A stretch of DNA of 64,000 bases from Microbacterium enclense (GTDB lineage: Bacteria > Actinomycetota > Actinomycetes > Actinomycetales > Microbacteriaceae): NCBI GenBank assembly GCA_038182865.1, contig CP116226.1:2418001-2482000 (forward strand), in the 5' to 3' direction. Shown here piece after piece: positions 1-7,993 of this stretch. Below the pieces are notes generated by a model that saw only the letters and a program-made list of their open reading frames with translations, was not told the origin of the DNA and did not search any database. The translations under genes were made by a program, and so were the position numbers. Every line of letters starts with the position of its first letter. Position 1 is the first letter of the stretch.

Positions 1-472
1 CGTGCGAGACGACGAAACCGGCGACGTGCGCGAGAGCCTCGTCGGGGGAAGAGAGGTAGCGCGCTGTCGTGCCGATGACGACACCGAGCTCGACCTCCCA
101 GTCGGTCTTGGTCGATCCGCGGGGGATGAGCACGTCGTCGAAGGGTCCGACGATGGTCGAGGGATCTTTCATGAAGACGACGGGCTCCGCCGGGACGGCG
201 GCTCCCGTCTCGGCCGCGTGATCGTGGTAGTTCAGACCGATGCAGACGATCTTGCCGGGGGCGGCGATGGGGGCTCCGACGCGCCGTGCCTCGGCGTCGG
301 CGAGGGGCGTCAGCTCGCCCCGCTCCGCGGCCGCCCGGGCGCGGGCGAGGCCGTCGGCGGCGAGGAAGGGGCCGTCGATGTCGGCGGTGAGCGGGCGCAG
401 GTCGTACACGCCCCCGTCGTGGCGCAGGACGGGGATCTCGGCGCCGGGGTCGCCGAGGCGAGCGAAGGTCAT
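1..472 (-). CDS. Fumarylacetoacetate hydrolase (FAH) family protein, C-terminus beyond window
   Basis: Partial: 157 N-terminal residues are visible and the 3' end lies left of the window. The start is an ATG with an AAAGGAG ribosome site. An N-terminal lid-like domain is followed by the FAH fold, with the NYHDHAAE motif at about residues 79-86 and the EVELG metal-binding segment near residue 126. It lies 25 bp after the kinase gene and is probably the last visible gene of the leftward operon. In the non-phosphorylative L-fucose route an FAH-family enzyme cleaves 2,4-diketo-3-deoxy-L-fuconate to pyruvate and lactate. That role is inferred from the fucose genes nearby. Other FAH members, such as acylpyruvases and 2-hydroxyhepta-2,4-diene-1,7-dioate isomerases, cannot be excluded from this fragment. 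Confidence 0.85.
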   Translation of the reverse strand, partial: MTFARLGDPGAEIPVLRHDGGVYDLRPLTADIDGPFLAADGLARARAAAERGELTPLADAEARRVGAPIAAPGKIVCIGLNYHDHAAETGAAVPAEPVVFMKDPSTIVGPFDDVLIPRGSTKTDWEVELGVVIGTTARYLSSPDEALAHVAGFVVSH

Positions 473-497
473 GGGGTCTCCTTTGGGGTGGGAAGGG

Positions 498-1439
498 TCA
501 GCGGGTCACGGGATCGGTGGATCCGGCGCTCGCGAGCTCGGATCGACGGATGCCGCCCTGCCAGTCGCCGGGGTGGAGGCAGGCGTACGCGCCGGCCACA
601 GCCGCCGTGCGCAGACGGGTCGTCGCGTCGCTCGCGGCCACGCGCTCGGACAGATAGCCGGCGGCGAAGGCGTCGCCCGCACCGACGGTGTCGACGGGGG
701 TGATGGGCACGGCGGGCACACGGTGCACCTCGCCGTCGATGACCGCGACGGCGCCGTCGCCGCCGAGGGTGACCATCGTCTCGGCGGGGCCGGCGGCTGA
801 CAGCGCGCGAGCGAGGTCCGCGGGGTCGACGTGCGGGTGCATCATCCGCGCCTCATCGTCGCTCGCGAAGAGGATGTCGGTGCGGGCGATGACGTGCGCG
901 TAGGCGGCGATGGCCTCGGCGTGGCCCCAGAGCCGGCTGCGATGGTTGATCGCGAACGACACGAACGCGCCGACCTCGCGCGCCCGGTCGACGGCGACGA
1001 CCACCGTCTCGCGCGCCGATGCCGACAGAGCCAGCGTGACACCCGTCACGTGCAGGATGTCGCCCGCCCGGAGCGGCAGGTCGTCGAGGTCGGCGGGCTC
1101 GAGCCGGCTTCCCGCGCTCCCTCGACGGTAGTAGTCCACCGTGGTCGCCCCGGCGCGCGGCGTCGACTTCAGCATCAGCCCGGTCGGCGCCTCGGCGTCG
1201 ATGCGGGCGCGCACGTCGACCCCCTCGGAGCGCAGGTCGCCGACGACGCGTCGTCCCAGGGCGTCGTCGCCGACCCGCCCCAGCCAGGTCACGCCGACAC
1301 CGAGGCGCGAGAGTCCGATGGCGGTGTTGCCCTCGGCTCCGCCGGTGGCGACGTGGGCCTCGGACGTGTGCTCCCAGCCGCCGACGCCGTCGCCGAGGAC
1401 CAGCCCCATGCTCTCGCCGAGAGTGACGACGCGGCTCAT
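498..1439 (-). CDS. kdgK: PfkB-family sugar kinase, 2-keto-3-deoxygluconate kinase-like
   Basis: 313 residues, a normal length for a PfkB/ribokinase-family kinase. The N-terminal GGAEGNTAIGLSRLG segment is the substrate-binding glycine-rich motif. The C-terminal DTVGAGDAFAAGYL segment carries the catalytic Asp and anion hole. The ATG overlaps the stop of the aldolase gene by four bases (ATGA), so the two are translationally coupled. The kinase-aldolase pairing is the Entner-Doudoroff arrangement: phosphorylation of 2-keto-3-deoxygluconate (KDG), then cleavage of KDPG. The substrate is inferred from the neighbour, and a 6-deoxy or galacto analogue is possible. Cytoplasmic, Mg-ATP dependent by family. 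Confidence 0.85.
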   Translation of the reverse strand: MSRVVTLGESMGLVLGDGVGGWEHTSEAHVATGGAEGNTAIGLSRLGVGVTWLGRVGDDALGRRVVGDLRSEGVDVRARIDAEAPTGLMLKSTPRAGATTVDYYRRGSAGSRLEPADLDDLPLRAGDILHVTGVTLALSASARETVVVAVDRAREVGAFVSFAINHRSRLWGHAEAIAAYAHVIARTDILFASDDEARMMHPHVDPADLARALSAAGPAETMVTLGGDGAVAVIDGEVHRVPAVPITPVDTVGAGDAFAAGYLSERVAASDATTRLRTAAVAGAYACLHPGDWQGGIRRSELASAGSTDPVTR

Positions 1440-2089
1440 CGGGCGGCCCGCGCGGCGTCGCGGATGCGCGCGCACTCCGCTGCCGCGGCCGTGATCGTGT
1501 CGACGTCGCCTCGGGCGATCGCGTCGCGGGGCACCATCCAGCTCCCGCTCGCGGCGAGCACCCACGACCGGCGCAGGTAGTCGCCGAGGCTGTCCGGAGA
1601 CACGCCGCCGCTCGGGACGAACCGCATATCGGGGAACGGCCCGTGCAGCGCGTCGAGGTAGCCCGCGCCGCCGAGGTGCCCGGCCGGGAAGATTTTCACG
1701 TCCGTGAACCCGTCGCCGAGAGCGCGCTGCACCTCCGTCGGCGTCGCCACCCCCGGCACGACGGCGACCCCGCCCCCACGCAGACGGTCGGCGACGGCGG
1801 GGTCGTATCCCGGCGTGACGGCGAATCGGGCGCCCGCGTCGATCGCGGCATCCGCCTGCGCGACCGTCAGCACGGTCCCGGCCCCGGCGAGGAACCCGTC
1901 GACGTCGGCGGCCGCGGCGATCGCCGCGAGGCCTGCGGGGGTGCGCAGGGTGAACTCGGCGCACGCGACACCCCCGTCGCGCAACGCGACGGCCAGGTCA
2001 CGCGCTCGCCCCGCGTCGTCGAGCACGACGACGGGAACGATGCCGATGTCTGCGATCAGGGCGGGGATCTCGGATGCCACGGTCGTCAT
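1436..2089 (-). CDS. eda: KDPG/KHG-type class I aldolase
   Basis: 217 residues, the normal length for bifunctional 2-keto-4-hydroxyglutarate/KDPG aldolase. Key residues are visible: Glu45 in EFTLRTP, the phosphate loop GAGTVLT near residue 70, and Schiff-base Lys132 in DVKIFPAGHLGG. The reaction splits 2-keto-3-deoxy-6-phosphogluconate into pyruvate and glyceraldehyde-3-phosphate. The chosen ATG overlaps the stop of the SDR gene as ATGA; an in-frame ATG four codons upstream (2101) is possible but less likely. Both ends overlap neighbours by four bases, placing the gene in the middle of a tightly coupled operon. The phosphorylated or non-phosphorylated state of the true substrate cannot be read from sequence. 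Confidence 0.9.
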   Translation of the reverse strand: MTTVASEIPALIADIGIVPVVVLDDAGRARDLAVALRDGGVACAEFTLRTPAGLAAIAAAADVDGFLAGAGTVLTVAQADAAIDAGARFAVTPGYDPAVADRLRGGGVAVVPGVATPTEVQRALGDGFTDVKIFPAGHLGGAGYLDALHGPFPDMRFVPSGGVSPDSLGDYLRRSWVLAASGSWMVPRDAIARGDVDTITAAAAECARIRDAARAAR

Positions 2090-2844
2090 CGTCCGAGCCA
2101 TCCCCCGTCGACCGGCAGGGTGATGCCCGAGACGTAGTCCGAGGCGCGCGACGAGAGGAACACCGTCGCTCCCGCAAGGTCGGAGGCCTCGCCCCACCGT
2201 CCCGCGGGGATGCGGTCGAGGATCGCCGTCGATCTCGCGGAGTCGGCGCGCAGCGCCTCGGTGTTGTCGGTCGCGATGTACCCCGGAGCGATCGCGTTGA
2301 CGGTGACGCCCTTCGCGGTCCACTCGTTCGCGAGGGCCTTGGTGAGGCCGGCGATACCGGACTTGGCCGCGGTGTACCCGGGGACGTTGATGCCGCCCTG
2401 GAAGCTCAGCAACGACGCGGTGAAGATGATCTTCCCCCGGCCGCGCGCGAGCATCTGCTGCGCGACGGCCTGGGTGAGGCGGAACGGGCTGCTGAGGTTG
2501 ATCTGTACGACACGGTCCCACGCGTCGAGCGGGTGCTCCGCAGCCGGAGCGCGCTCGATGGTGCCGGCGTTGTTGACGAGGATGTCGATGTGGCGCTCCG
2601 CGAGATCCGCACCGAGCGCGTCGACGGCCGACGGGTCGCCGAAGTCGCACGCGATTCCGGTGAACGAGCGACCGAGAGCCGTGACGCCGCGCTCGATGTC
2701 GCTGCCCGAGGACGTCTGCGAGGCGCTCACCCCGATGATGTCGGCCCCCGCCTCGGCGAGACCGAGCGCCATGGCGAAGCCGATGCCCCGGCGCGCACCG
2801 GTGACCACGGCCGTGGTTCCCTCGAGGGAGAAGATCCCGCTCAT
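2086..2844 (-). CDS. SDR-family dehydrogenase, candidate 2-keto-3-deoxy-sugar-acid dehydrogenase
   Basis: 252-residue classical short-chain dehydrogenase/reductase. The cofactor motif VTGARRGIG lies near the N-terminus, VNNAGTIERA follows in mid-protein, the catalytic Ser lies in TASLLSFQGG, and YTAAK gives the Tyr/Lys pair. The C-terminal LPVDGGW ending is usual. The family includes KduD (2-deoxy-D-gluconate 3-dehydrogenase type) and the 2-keto-3-deoxy-L-fuconate 4-dehydrogenases. Between an aldolase, an FAH hydrolase and the L-fuconate dehydratase locus, oxidation of 2-keto-3-deoxy-L-fuconate to the 2,4-diketo acid is the best pathway fit (inference). It overlaps both the upstream alcohol dehydrogenase and the downstream aldolase by four bases. 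Confidence 0.87.
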   Translation of the reverse strand: MSGIFSLEGTTAVVTGARRGIGFAMALGLAEAGADIIGVSASQTSSGSDIERGVTALGRSFTGIACDFGDPSAVDALGADLAERHIDILVNNAGTIERAPAAEHPLDAWDRVVQINLSSPFRLTQAVAQQMLARGRGKIIFTASLLSFQGGINVPGYTAAKSGIAGLTKALANEWTAKGVTVNAIAPGYIATDNTEALRADSARSTAILDRIPAGRWGEASDLAGATVFLSSRASDYVSGITLPVDGGWLGR

Positions 2845-3863
2845 GCCTGGCCCCCCACGTCGACGAGGATCTTCATGGCGCGGCCGGCCTCGAGGTCGGC
2901 GAACGCCTCGGCGGTCGCGCTCAGCGGCACGATGCGCGTGATGAGGAGGTCGGTCGGGATGACGCCGTCGGCGACGAGCTCGACAGCGGTCTCGAAGTCA
3001 GGGCGTTGATACACGCGTGCGCCGAGCAGGCGCAGCTCGCGCCAGAACATGCGCTGCAGATCGACCTCGCGGGGAGTGGGGTGGATCGCGACGACCACGA
3101 TCGTGCCGCGCACCTTCGCCAGACCCGTGGCGCCGCGCACGGCCGCGGCGGCACCCGAGACTTCGAAGACCACGTCGGCTCCGGCTCCCTCGGTCCATTC
3201 CTCGACGACCGCGACCTGGTCGCGCTCGCGGGGATCGAGGGTCGAGAAACCGAGCCCCTCGATCTGCGCGCGACGCTTCTCGTCGAGCTCGATGACGAGC
3301 ACCTCGGCGCCGACGTGGCGCGCGACGCACGCGATGAGCACGCCGATCGGGCCGCCGCCGATGACGACCGCCTTGTCGCCGGGGGCGAGCTCCGCTCGCC
3401 GTACGTCGTGCACGGCGACGGCGACGGGCTCGACGAGCGCGGCGTGGTCGAGCGCGATGCCCTCGGGCAGGCGCACGAGCGTCTCGGCGGGCACGTTCCA
3501 CAGCCCCTGCAGAGAGCCGGGGGAGTCGATCCCGATGAAGTCGAGGTTCTGGCAGATGTGCTGATCTCCCGCACGGCACGCGGGACACGTGCCGTCCCAC
3601 GCGAGGGGCATGACCGTCACGCCGTCGCCGAGGTTCCAGCCCTCGACGCCCTCGCCGAGGGCGGCGATCGTGCCGCTCATCTCGTGACCGAAGACGAGGG
3701 GGGTCGAGACCCGCGCGTCCATCGAGCCGTGCAGGATGTGCAGGTCGGTTCCGCAGAGGCCCGTGTAGGCCACGCGGATCTGGACCTGGCCCGGTGCGGG
3801 AGGTGCGGCTTCCGCCTCCACCACGTCGATCGTGTGATCGCCCACGTAGGTCGCTGTCAGCAT
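2841..3863 (-). CDS. Zinc-dependent alcohol (sugar/polyol) dehydrogenase, MDR family
   Basis: 340 residues, a full-length medium-chain dehydrogenase. The catalytic zinc site is visible as GLCGTDLH near residue 39 and GHEMSG near residue 62. The Rossmann motif VIGGGPIGVL is near residue 165. The structural zinc lobe reads DGTCPACRAGDQHIC: three cysteines, with an acidic residue where the first of the usual four would be. The start is the ATG after GGAGAG; a longer reading frame adds 13 poor residues. First gene of the leftward operon ADH-SDR-aldolase-kinase-FAH. Its substrate is probably a sugar or polyol of the same pathway; threonine/sorbitol-dehydrogenase-like proteins are the nearest named relatives. 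Confidence 0.87.
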   Translation of the reverse strand: MLTATYVGDHTIDVVEAEAAPPAPGQVQIRVAYTGLCGTDLHILHGSMDARVSTPLVFGHEMSGTIAALGEGVEGWNLGDGVTVMPLAWDGTCPACRAGDQHICQNLDFIGIDSPGSLQGLWNVPAETLVRLPEGIALDHAALVEPVAVAVHDVRRAELAPGDKAVVIGGGPIGVLIACVARHVGAEVLVIELDEKRRAQIEGLGFSTLDPRERDQVAVVEEWTEGAGADVVFEVSGAAAAVRGATGLAKVRGTIVVVAIHPTPREVDLQRMFWRELRLLGARVYQRPDFETAVELVADGVIPTDLLITRIVPLSATAEAFADLEAGRAMKILVDVGGQA

Positions 3864-3960
3864 TGACTCTCCAAAGGTCGGATGAATTCTCCGGTCCATC
3901 ATGCCTCACAAATCGTCATATGTCTTGGTTGCGCTGCTCCGACCCTCTCGATACGGTGAG

Positions 3961-3990
3961 CAAACGATTGATCACGGGCGTTTGATCACG
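3961..3990. promoter_or_regulatory. Candidate LacI-family operator pair in divergent promoter
   Basis: The 158-bp divergent gap between the alcohol dehydrogenase and the CoA-transferase holds CAAACGATTG at 3961-3970, one base from the perfect palindrome CAAACGTTTG. The 10-mer CGTTTGATCA follows at 3979-3988. The same words recur upstream of the sugar ABC importer (12098-12140). LacI-family operators are typically short palindromes with a central CG, and a LacI gene lies at 6879. The identity of the binding protein is inference. Confidence 0.5.
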
Positions 3991-4021
3991 CCGACACCCT
4001 CGACGCGGAGGAACACATTTC

Positions 4022-5245
4022 ATGGCGGAACACATCATCAGACCCTTGGACGGTCTCCTCGTGCTCGACTTCAGCCAGTTCCTGGCCGGCCCCGTCGCGG
4101 CGCTCCGCCTCGCCGACCTGGGAGCGCGCGTCATCAAGATCGAACGACCCGGAGTCGGCGACATCGGCCGCACCCTGGCCTTCGCCGGCCGTGCGATCGA
4201 CGGCGACACCGTGTCGTTCCACGCGATGAACCGCAACAAGGAGTCGGTCACCGCCGACCTGAAGAACCCCGACGACCTCGCCTACGTGCGCGAGCTCGTC
4301 GCCCGGGCCGACGTCGTGATCCAGAACTTCCGCCCCGGCGTGATGGAGCGGATCGGTCTCGACTACGCCTCCGTCAAAGAGCTCAACCCGTCGATCGTCT
4401 ACGCGAGCGCGAGCGGTTACGGCGACGAGGGGCCGTGGCGGGGCCGCCCCGGGCAGGACCTGCTCGCGCAGTCGATCGCGGGCCTGCCCTGGCTCAGCGG
4501 GTCGCGTCACGACGGCCCCGTCCCCCTCGGCCTCTCGATCGCCGACCACCTCTTGAGCTGTCACATCGCCCAGGGGGTGACCGCCCTTCTCGTCCGGCGC
4601 TTCCGCACGGGGGAGGGGGGTCTGGTGCAGTCGAGCCTGCTCGAGGCGGTGCTCGACCTGCAGTTCGAGCTGCTCAGTACCAAGCTCAACGACGACACGA
4701 TCCAGGTGCAGCGCCACGGCGAGCACTCCGCGCACGCGTTCCTCGCTGCTCCCTACGGCACCTACCCGACGAGCGACGGCTACCTTGCTCTCGCGATGAA
4801 CCCGATCCCCGACCTCGGCAGACTCCTCGACCTCCCCGCCCTGGAGGCGCTGACCGATCCGCGCGACGCGTGGGACCGTCAGGAGGAGATCGAGGGGATC
4901 CTCGCCGCGCGCTTCGCCACCGACACGACGGTGCATTGGCTCGGCATCCTGGATGCCGCGGACGTCTGGTGCGCGCCGGTCCTGACACTCGACGAGCTGC
5001 TGGCCTCGGAGGGGTTCGCCGCGATCGACATGACTCAGGAGGTCGCTCGCCGCGGGACGACGATCGCGACCACGAGGAGCCCCCTGCGCATCGACGGGCA
5101 GGTCCTGCGCAGCGACAAGGCCGCGCCATTGCTGGGCGAGGACGACGACCGTGTCCGCGCCGAGTTCCCCCCTCGTTCCGCGGGCGCGCCGGTCGGGGCC
5201 GCTGCGGCGGGGGCCCACGGCGGCGACGGGGAGGTGCGGGTATGA
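4022..5245 (+). CDS. CaiB/BaiF family III CoA-transferase
   Basis: 407 residues. Family III CoA-transferases move CoA between carboxylic acids through an aspartyl-CoA thioester. Here RPGQDLLAQ places the conserved Asp at residue 146, where family members carry the catalytic aspartate. The N-terminal LLVLDFSQFLAGP and IKIERPGVGD segments are typical. A GGAGGA ribosome site precedes the ATG. It opens a three-gene operon with a solute-binding-like protein and a MaoC hydratase, all joined by ATGA overlaps. The acid activated is unknown. The last 30 residues are alanine/glycine-rich and probably disordered. It may activate a carboxylic acid produced by the surrounding sugar-acid catabolism (inference). 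Confidence 0.9.
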   Translation: MAEHIIRPLDGLLVLDFSQFLAGPVAALRLADLGARVIKIERPGVGDIGRTLAFAGRAIDGDTVSFHAMNRNKESVTADLKNPDDLAYVRELVARADVVIQNFRPGVMERIGLDYASVKELNPSIVYASASGYGDEGPWRGRPGQDLLAQSIAGLPWLSGSRHDGPVPLGLSIADHLLSCHIAQGVTALLVRRFRTGEGGLVQSSLLEAVLDLQFELLSTKLNDDTIQVQRHGEHSAHAFLAAPYGTYPTSDGYLALAMNPIPDLGRLLDLPALEALTDPRDAWDRQEEIEGILAARFATDTTVHWLGILDAADVWCAPVLTLDELLASEGFAAIDMTQEVARRGTTIATTRSPLRIDGQVLRSDKAAPLLGEDDDRVRAEFPPRSAGAPVGAAAAGAHGGDGEVRV

Positions 5246-6375
5246 GCGTCGTGCTGCGGGGAATCACGTGGGAGCACGCCCGCGGATACGGGAGTGTCGC
5301 CTCCGCGGCTGTCGCCTCCCGCGCCGTCGTCCCCGACGTCGAGGTGCGGTGGGAGCACCGCTCGCTGCAGGCGTTCGCCGATCAGTCGCTCGAGGAACTG
5401 GTGCGCGCCTACGATCTGCTCGTCATCGATCACCCGCACATCCCGCACGCGGCCGAGGCGGGTCTGTTCGCGCGGCTCGACGGCACCGGGCACGACGACG
5501 AGCTCGCGGTCCTCGCGACGCAGTCGGTCGGCCGGTCGCACGCCTCGTACGCGCACGCCGGGGGGCAGTGGGGTCTCGCGACGGACGCCGCCGCCCAGGT
5601 CGCCGCGTACCGCCCCGACCTCCTCGCCGACCCGCCCCGCGATTGGCCGGGCGTGCTCGCCCTCGCCGAGGAAGGGCGGGTGCTCTGGCCGTACAAACCG
5701 GTCGACGCCTACTCGAGCCTCATCACCGTCGCAGCCGGAAACGGCGAGGACGCCCTGCGCACCCCGGGGGTCTTCCTCTCGCGCGCCGCTCTCGGCGAGG
5801 CGATGGAGACGCTGCGGGCCCTGGCCCGGGCCGTCCCCGCGGAGTGCGCCGGGTGGAACCCCATCCAGACGGCGGACGCGCTCAGCCAGGGCGACCGGTT
5901 CTGTTACGCGCCGCTGCTCTTCGGCTACACGAACTACAGTCGCGCGGGCTTCCGGCCCCACCGCTTGCGCTACATCGACATCCCGGCATCCCGTCGTGGG
6001 GTCCACGGCTCGCTGCTGGGCGGAGCCGGCGTCGCGGTCTCGGCGCGAACGGCGCACGCCGCCGAGGCGATCGCCCACGCGTTCTGGCTCGCCTCGGCCG
6101 AGGTGCAGGCGGGTGCCTACTTCGACGGCGGAGGGCAGCCGGGCAACGCCGTGGCATGGGACGACGAGCACACCAACGCCGAGACCCTCGACTTCTTCCG
6201 CGCGACGCGCGCGACGCTGGAGGGCGCGTATCTCCGGCCGCGGTGGACGAGCTACATCGAGGTGCAGAACGCCCTGTCGCCGCTGGTGACGGCGGCGCTG
6301 TGCGGAGACCTGGACGACGACGAGCTCTGCGCGCGACTGGATGCGGGCGTACGCGCCCACGAGGAGGACCGATGA
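5242..6375 (+). CDS. Extracellular solute-binding-like protein lacking a signal peptide
   Basis: 377 residues resembling family 1 ABC substrate-binding proteins, for example the WGLATDAAAQVAAYRPD region and the GGGQPGNAVAWDDE stretch near residue 295. The N-terminus MSVVLRGITWEHARGYG has no hydrophobic core and no lipobox Cys, so the protein should stay in the cytoplasm. There is no better upstream start: the ATG overlaps the CoA-transferase stop (ATGA) and its own stop overlaps the MaoC start. The same family is usually lipoprotein and paired with permeases; here it is embedded in an enzyme operon. It could bind a ligand intracellularly or be a recruited enzyme or CoA-transferase partner. 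Function not assigned. Confidence 0.8.
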   Translation: MSVVLRGITWEHARGYGSVASAAVASRAVVPDVEVRWEHRSLQAFADQSLEELVRAYDLLVIDHPHIPHAAEAGLFARLDGTGHDDELAVLATQSVGRSHASYAHAGGQWGLATDAAAQVAAYRPDLLADPPRDWPGVLALAEEGRVLWPYKPVDAYSSLITVAAGNGEDALRTPGVFLSRAALGEAMETLRALARAVPAECAGWNPIQTADALSQGDRFCYAPLLFGYTNYSRAGFRPHRLRYIDIPASRRGVHGSLLGGAGVAVSARTAHAAEAIAHAFWLASAEVQAGAYFDGGGQPGNAVAWDDEHTNAETLDFFRATRATLEGAYLRPRWTSYIEVQNALSPLVTAALCGDLDDDELCARLDAGVRAHEEDR

Positions 6376-6845
6376 GGACGACCGAACGCTGGTTCGAGGA
6401 TCACGAGGTCGGTGAGCTCCGCGAGACGACGGGCCGCACGATCACCGAGGCCGACATCGTGCTCCATGCCGGCCAGACCGGCGACTTCTTCCCGCACCAC
6501 ATGGATGCCGAGTGGATGGCGACGCAGCCCGCCGGTCAGCGGATCGCCCACGGGACGCTCGTGCTCTCGGTTGCCGTGGGGATGACGGCGGGCGACATCA
6601 ACCCGCAGTCGATGAGCTACGGCTATGACCGGATCCGCTTCATCCGTCCGGTCTTCATCGGCGACACGCTGAGGGTGACGGCCGAGATCGTCGCCCTGCG
6701 CCCGCACGCCACGACCCCGGATGCCGCGGGCTACATCGATGAGCTCGTCACGGTGCGCAATCAGCGCGGCGAGACGGTCATGGTGCTCACCCACGTGTAC
6801 CTCGTGAATCGTCGGGGCGTCGTCGCCGAGTCGCCCGCGGCGTGA
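6372..6845 (+). CDS. MaoC-family hot-dog dehydratase/hydratase
   Basis: 157 residues, the length of a single hot-dog MaoC domain. The hydratase signature is visible as GDFFPHH, giving Asp38 and His43; the usual Asn of the motif is Phe40. RIAHGTLVLS follows, as in enoyl-CoA hydratase 2 and mesaconyl-CoA hydratase types. The reaction expected is reversible hydration of an enoyl-CoA or related thioester. The pairing with a CoA-transferase two genes upstream suggests that the transferase makes the CoA ester and this enzyme hydrates or dehydrates it. Coupled by an ATGA overlap; last gene of the operon, 33 bp before the LacI gene. Confidence 0.85.
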   Translation: MRTTERWFEDHEVGELRETTGRTITEADIVLHAGQTGDFFPHHMDAEWMATQPAGQRIAHGTLVLSVAVGMTAGDINPQSMSYGYDRIRFIRPVFIGDTLRVTAEIVALRPHATTPDAAGYIDELVTVRNQRGETVMVLTHVYLVNRRGVVAESPAA

Positions 6846-6878
6846 GGGTGTGAACCGCGTCGTCCCTACACTGGGCGG

Positions 6879-7892
6879 ATGGTCAGGCTCAGCGATGTCG
6901 CCGCGCGTGCCGGAGTGTCGGTGTCGGCGGTGTCGCGCGTGCTCAGCGACGCCCCGCACACGCGCGTCAGCGAGAACACCCGCCGGCGCATCCAGGAGGC
7001 TGCCGCCGAGCTCGGCTATCGCCCCAACTTCGCGGCTCGTGCGCTGAAGTCCGCGCGGACGAACGTCGTCGGTCTCGTCGTCCCCGATGTCACGAATGCG
7101 ATCTTCACCGACCTGCTCCGCGGCGTCGAAGACGAGGCGTACCGGCAGGGGTACGTCGTGCTGCTGGCTCGCGCCGACGGCTTGCCCGAGGGGGTGGACG
7201 TCATCGGGCGGTTAATCGGCGAGGGACGCGTCGACGGCCTTCTCGTCCAGGTGGGCGACGGCAGCGACGCCGACGACATCGACCGGCTGATCTCCTCGCG
7301 CCTCCCGGTGGTCTTCGTGAACTCCATCCATCCCGAAGGGGTCGGCTCCGTCGTCCTGGACGACGAGGAGGGCATGCGCATCGCGACGGCGCACCTCATC
7401 GGCCTCGGTCACCGTCGTATCGCGCTGATCAACGGGGTGTCGTCCTCCGACACGGCGCGACGGCGCGAGACGGGATTCCGGCGGGCCCTCGCGGACGCAG
7501 GCCTCGCCGTCGACGACGATCGCATCACCCGCCGGGGCTACGAACCGCGGCAGGGTGCCGAAGCGCTGGGGGAGCTCTGGGAGCGGCACGAGCGACCGAC
7601 CGCCGTGGTCGTCGCCAACATCAACGCGGCCTACGGGGTGCTCGCCGAAGCCCGTCGCCGCGACGTCGTCGTGCCGACCGACCTGTCGGTCGTGGCGATG
7701 CACGATGCCTGGACGGCTGAGCACTCGTGGCCACCCCTCACGACGGTACGGATGCCGTTGCGCGAGCTGGGGGCCACGGCGCTGCGCGCGGTGGTCGAGA
7801 ACATCTCGTCCGGGGTGACGGCAGACGCCGTGGTGCACGATCCCGCCCCCGTCCTCGTCGAGCGCGCATCGACGGCGCCCCGAAAGACCTGA
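6879..7892 (+). CDS. LacI-family transcriptional regulator
   Basis: 337 residues. The N-terminal helix-turn-helix reads VRLSDVAARAGVSVSAVSRVLS, followed by the hinge-helix region ARALKSART. The periplasmic-binding-protein-like effector domain runs from about residue 60 to the end. The start is ATG with little ribosome-site sequence; CTACACTGGGCGG just upstream could supply a -10 (TACACT at about 6867), so the message may be nearly leaderless. Candidate operators of the LacI type lie at 3961-3990 and 12098-12140, suggesting that it controls the CoA-transferase, alcohol dehydrogenase and ABC importer promoters. The effector is unknown, probably a sugar or pathway intermediate. Confidence 0.9.
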   Translation: MVRLSDVAARAGVSVSAVSRVLSDAPHTRVSENTRRRIQEAAAELGYRPNFAARALKSARTNVVGLVVPDVTNAIFTDLLRGVEDEAYRQGYVVLLARADGLPEGVDVIGRLIGEGRVDGLLVQVGDGSDADDIDRLISSRLPVVFVNSIHPEGVGSVVLDDEEGMRIATAHLIGLGHRRIALINGVSSSDTARRRETGFRRALADAGLAVDDDRITRRGYEPRQGAEALGELWERHERPTAVVVANINAAYGVLAEARRRDVVVPTDLSVVAMHDAWTAEHSWPPLTTVRMPLRELGATALRAVVENISSGVTADAVVHDPAPVLVERASTAPRKT

Positions 7893-7947
7893 TCTTTCCG
7901 GGCTATAGGGCGCCTGCTCGCGCGCAGGGACCTCTTAAATCTCTCAG

Positions 7948-7958
7948 TCATCAGATGA
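7948..7958. promoter_or_regulatory. Candidate FCD-GntR operator TCATC-A-GATGA
   Basis: Perfect 11-bp palindrome with one central base (TCATC A GATGA), 35 bp before the aldo/keto reductase start. The same pattern occurs at 12045-12055 and, with mismatches, at 11038-11048 and 11091-11101 around the FCD-type GntR gene. Such odd-centred TCATC-N-GATGA sites are typical of FCD GntR regulators of sugar-acid catabolism. Assignment to the GntR at 10273-11010 is inference. Confidence 0.55.
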
Positions 7959-7993
7959 ATCTGTTGTAGGCTGACGGGGAAGAAGGAGGCTCC

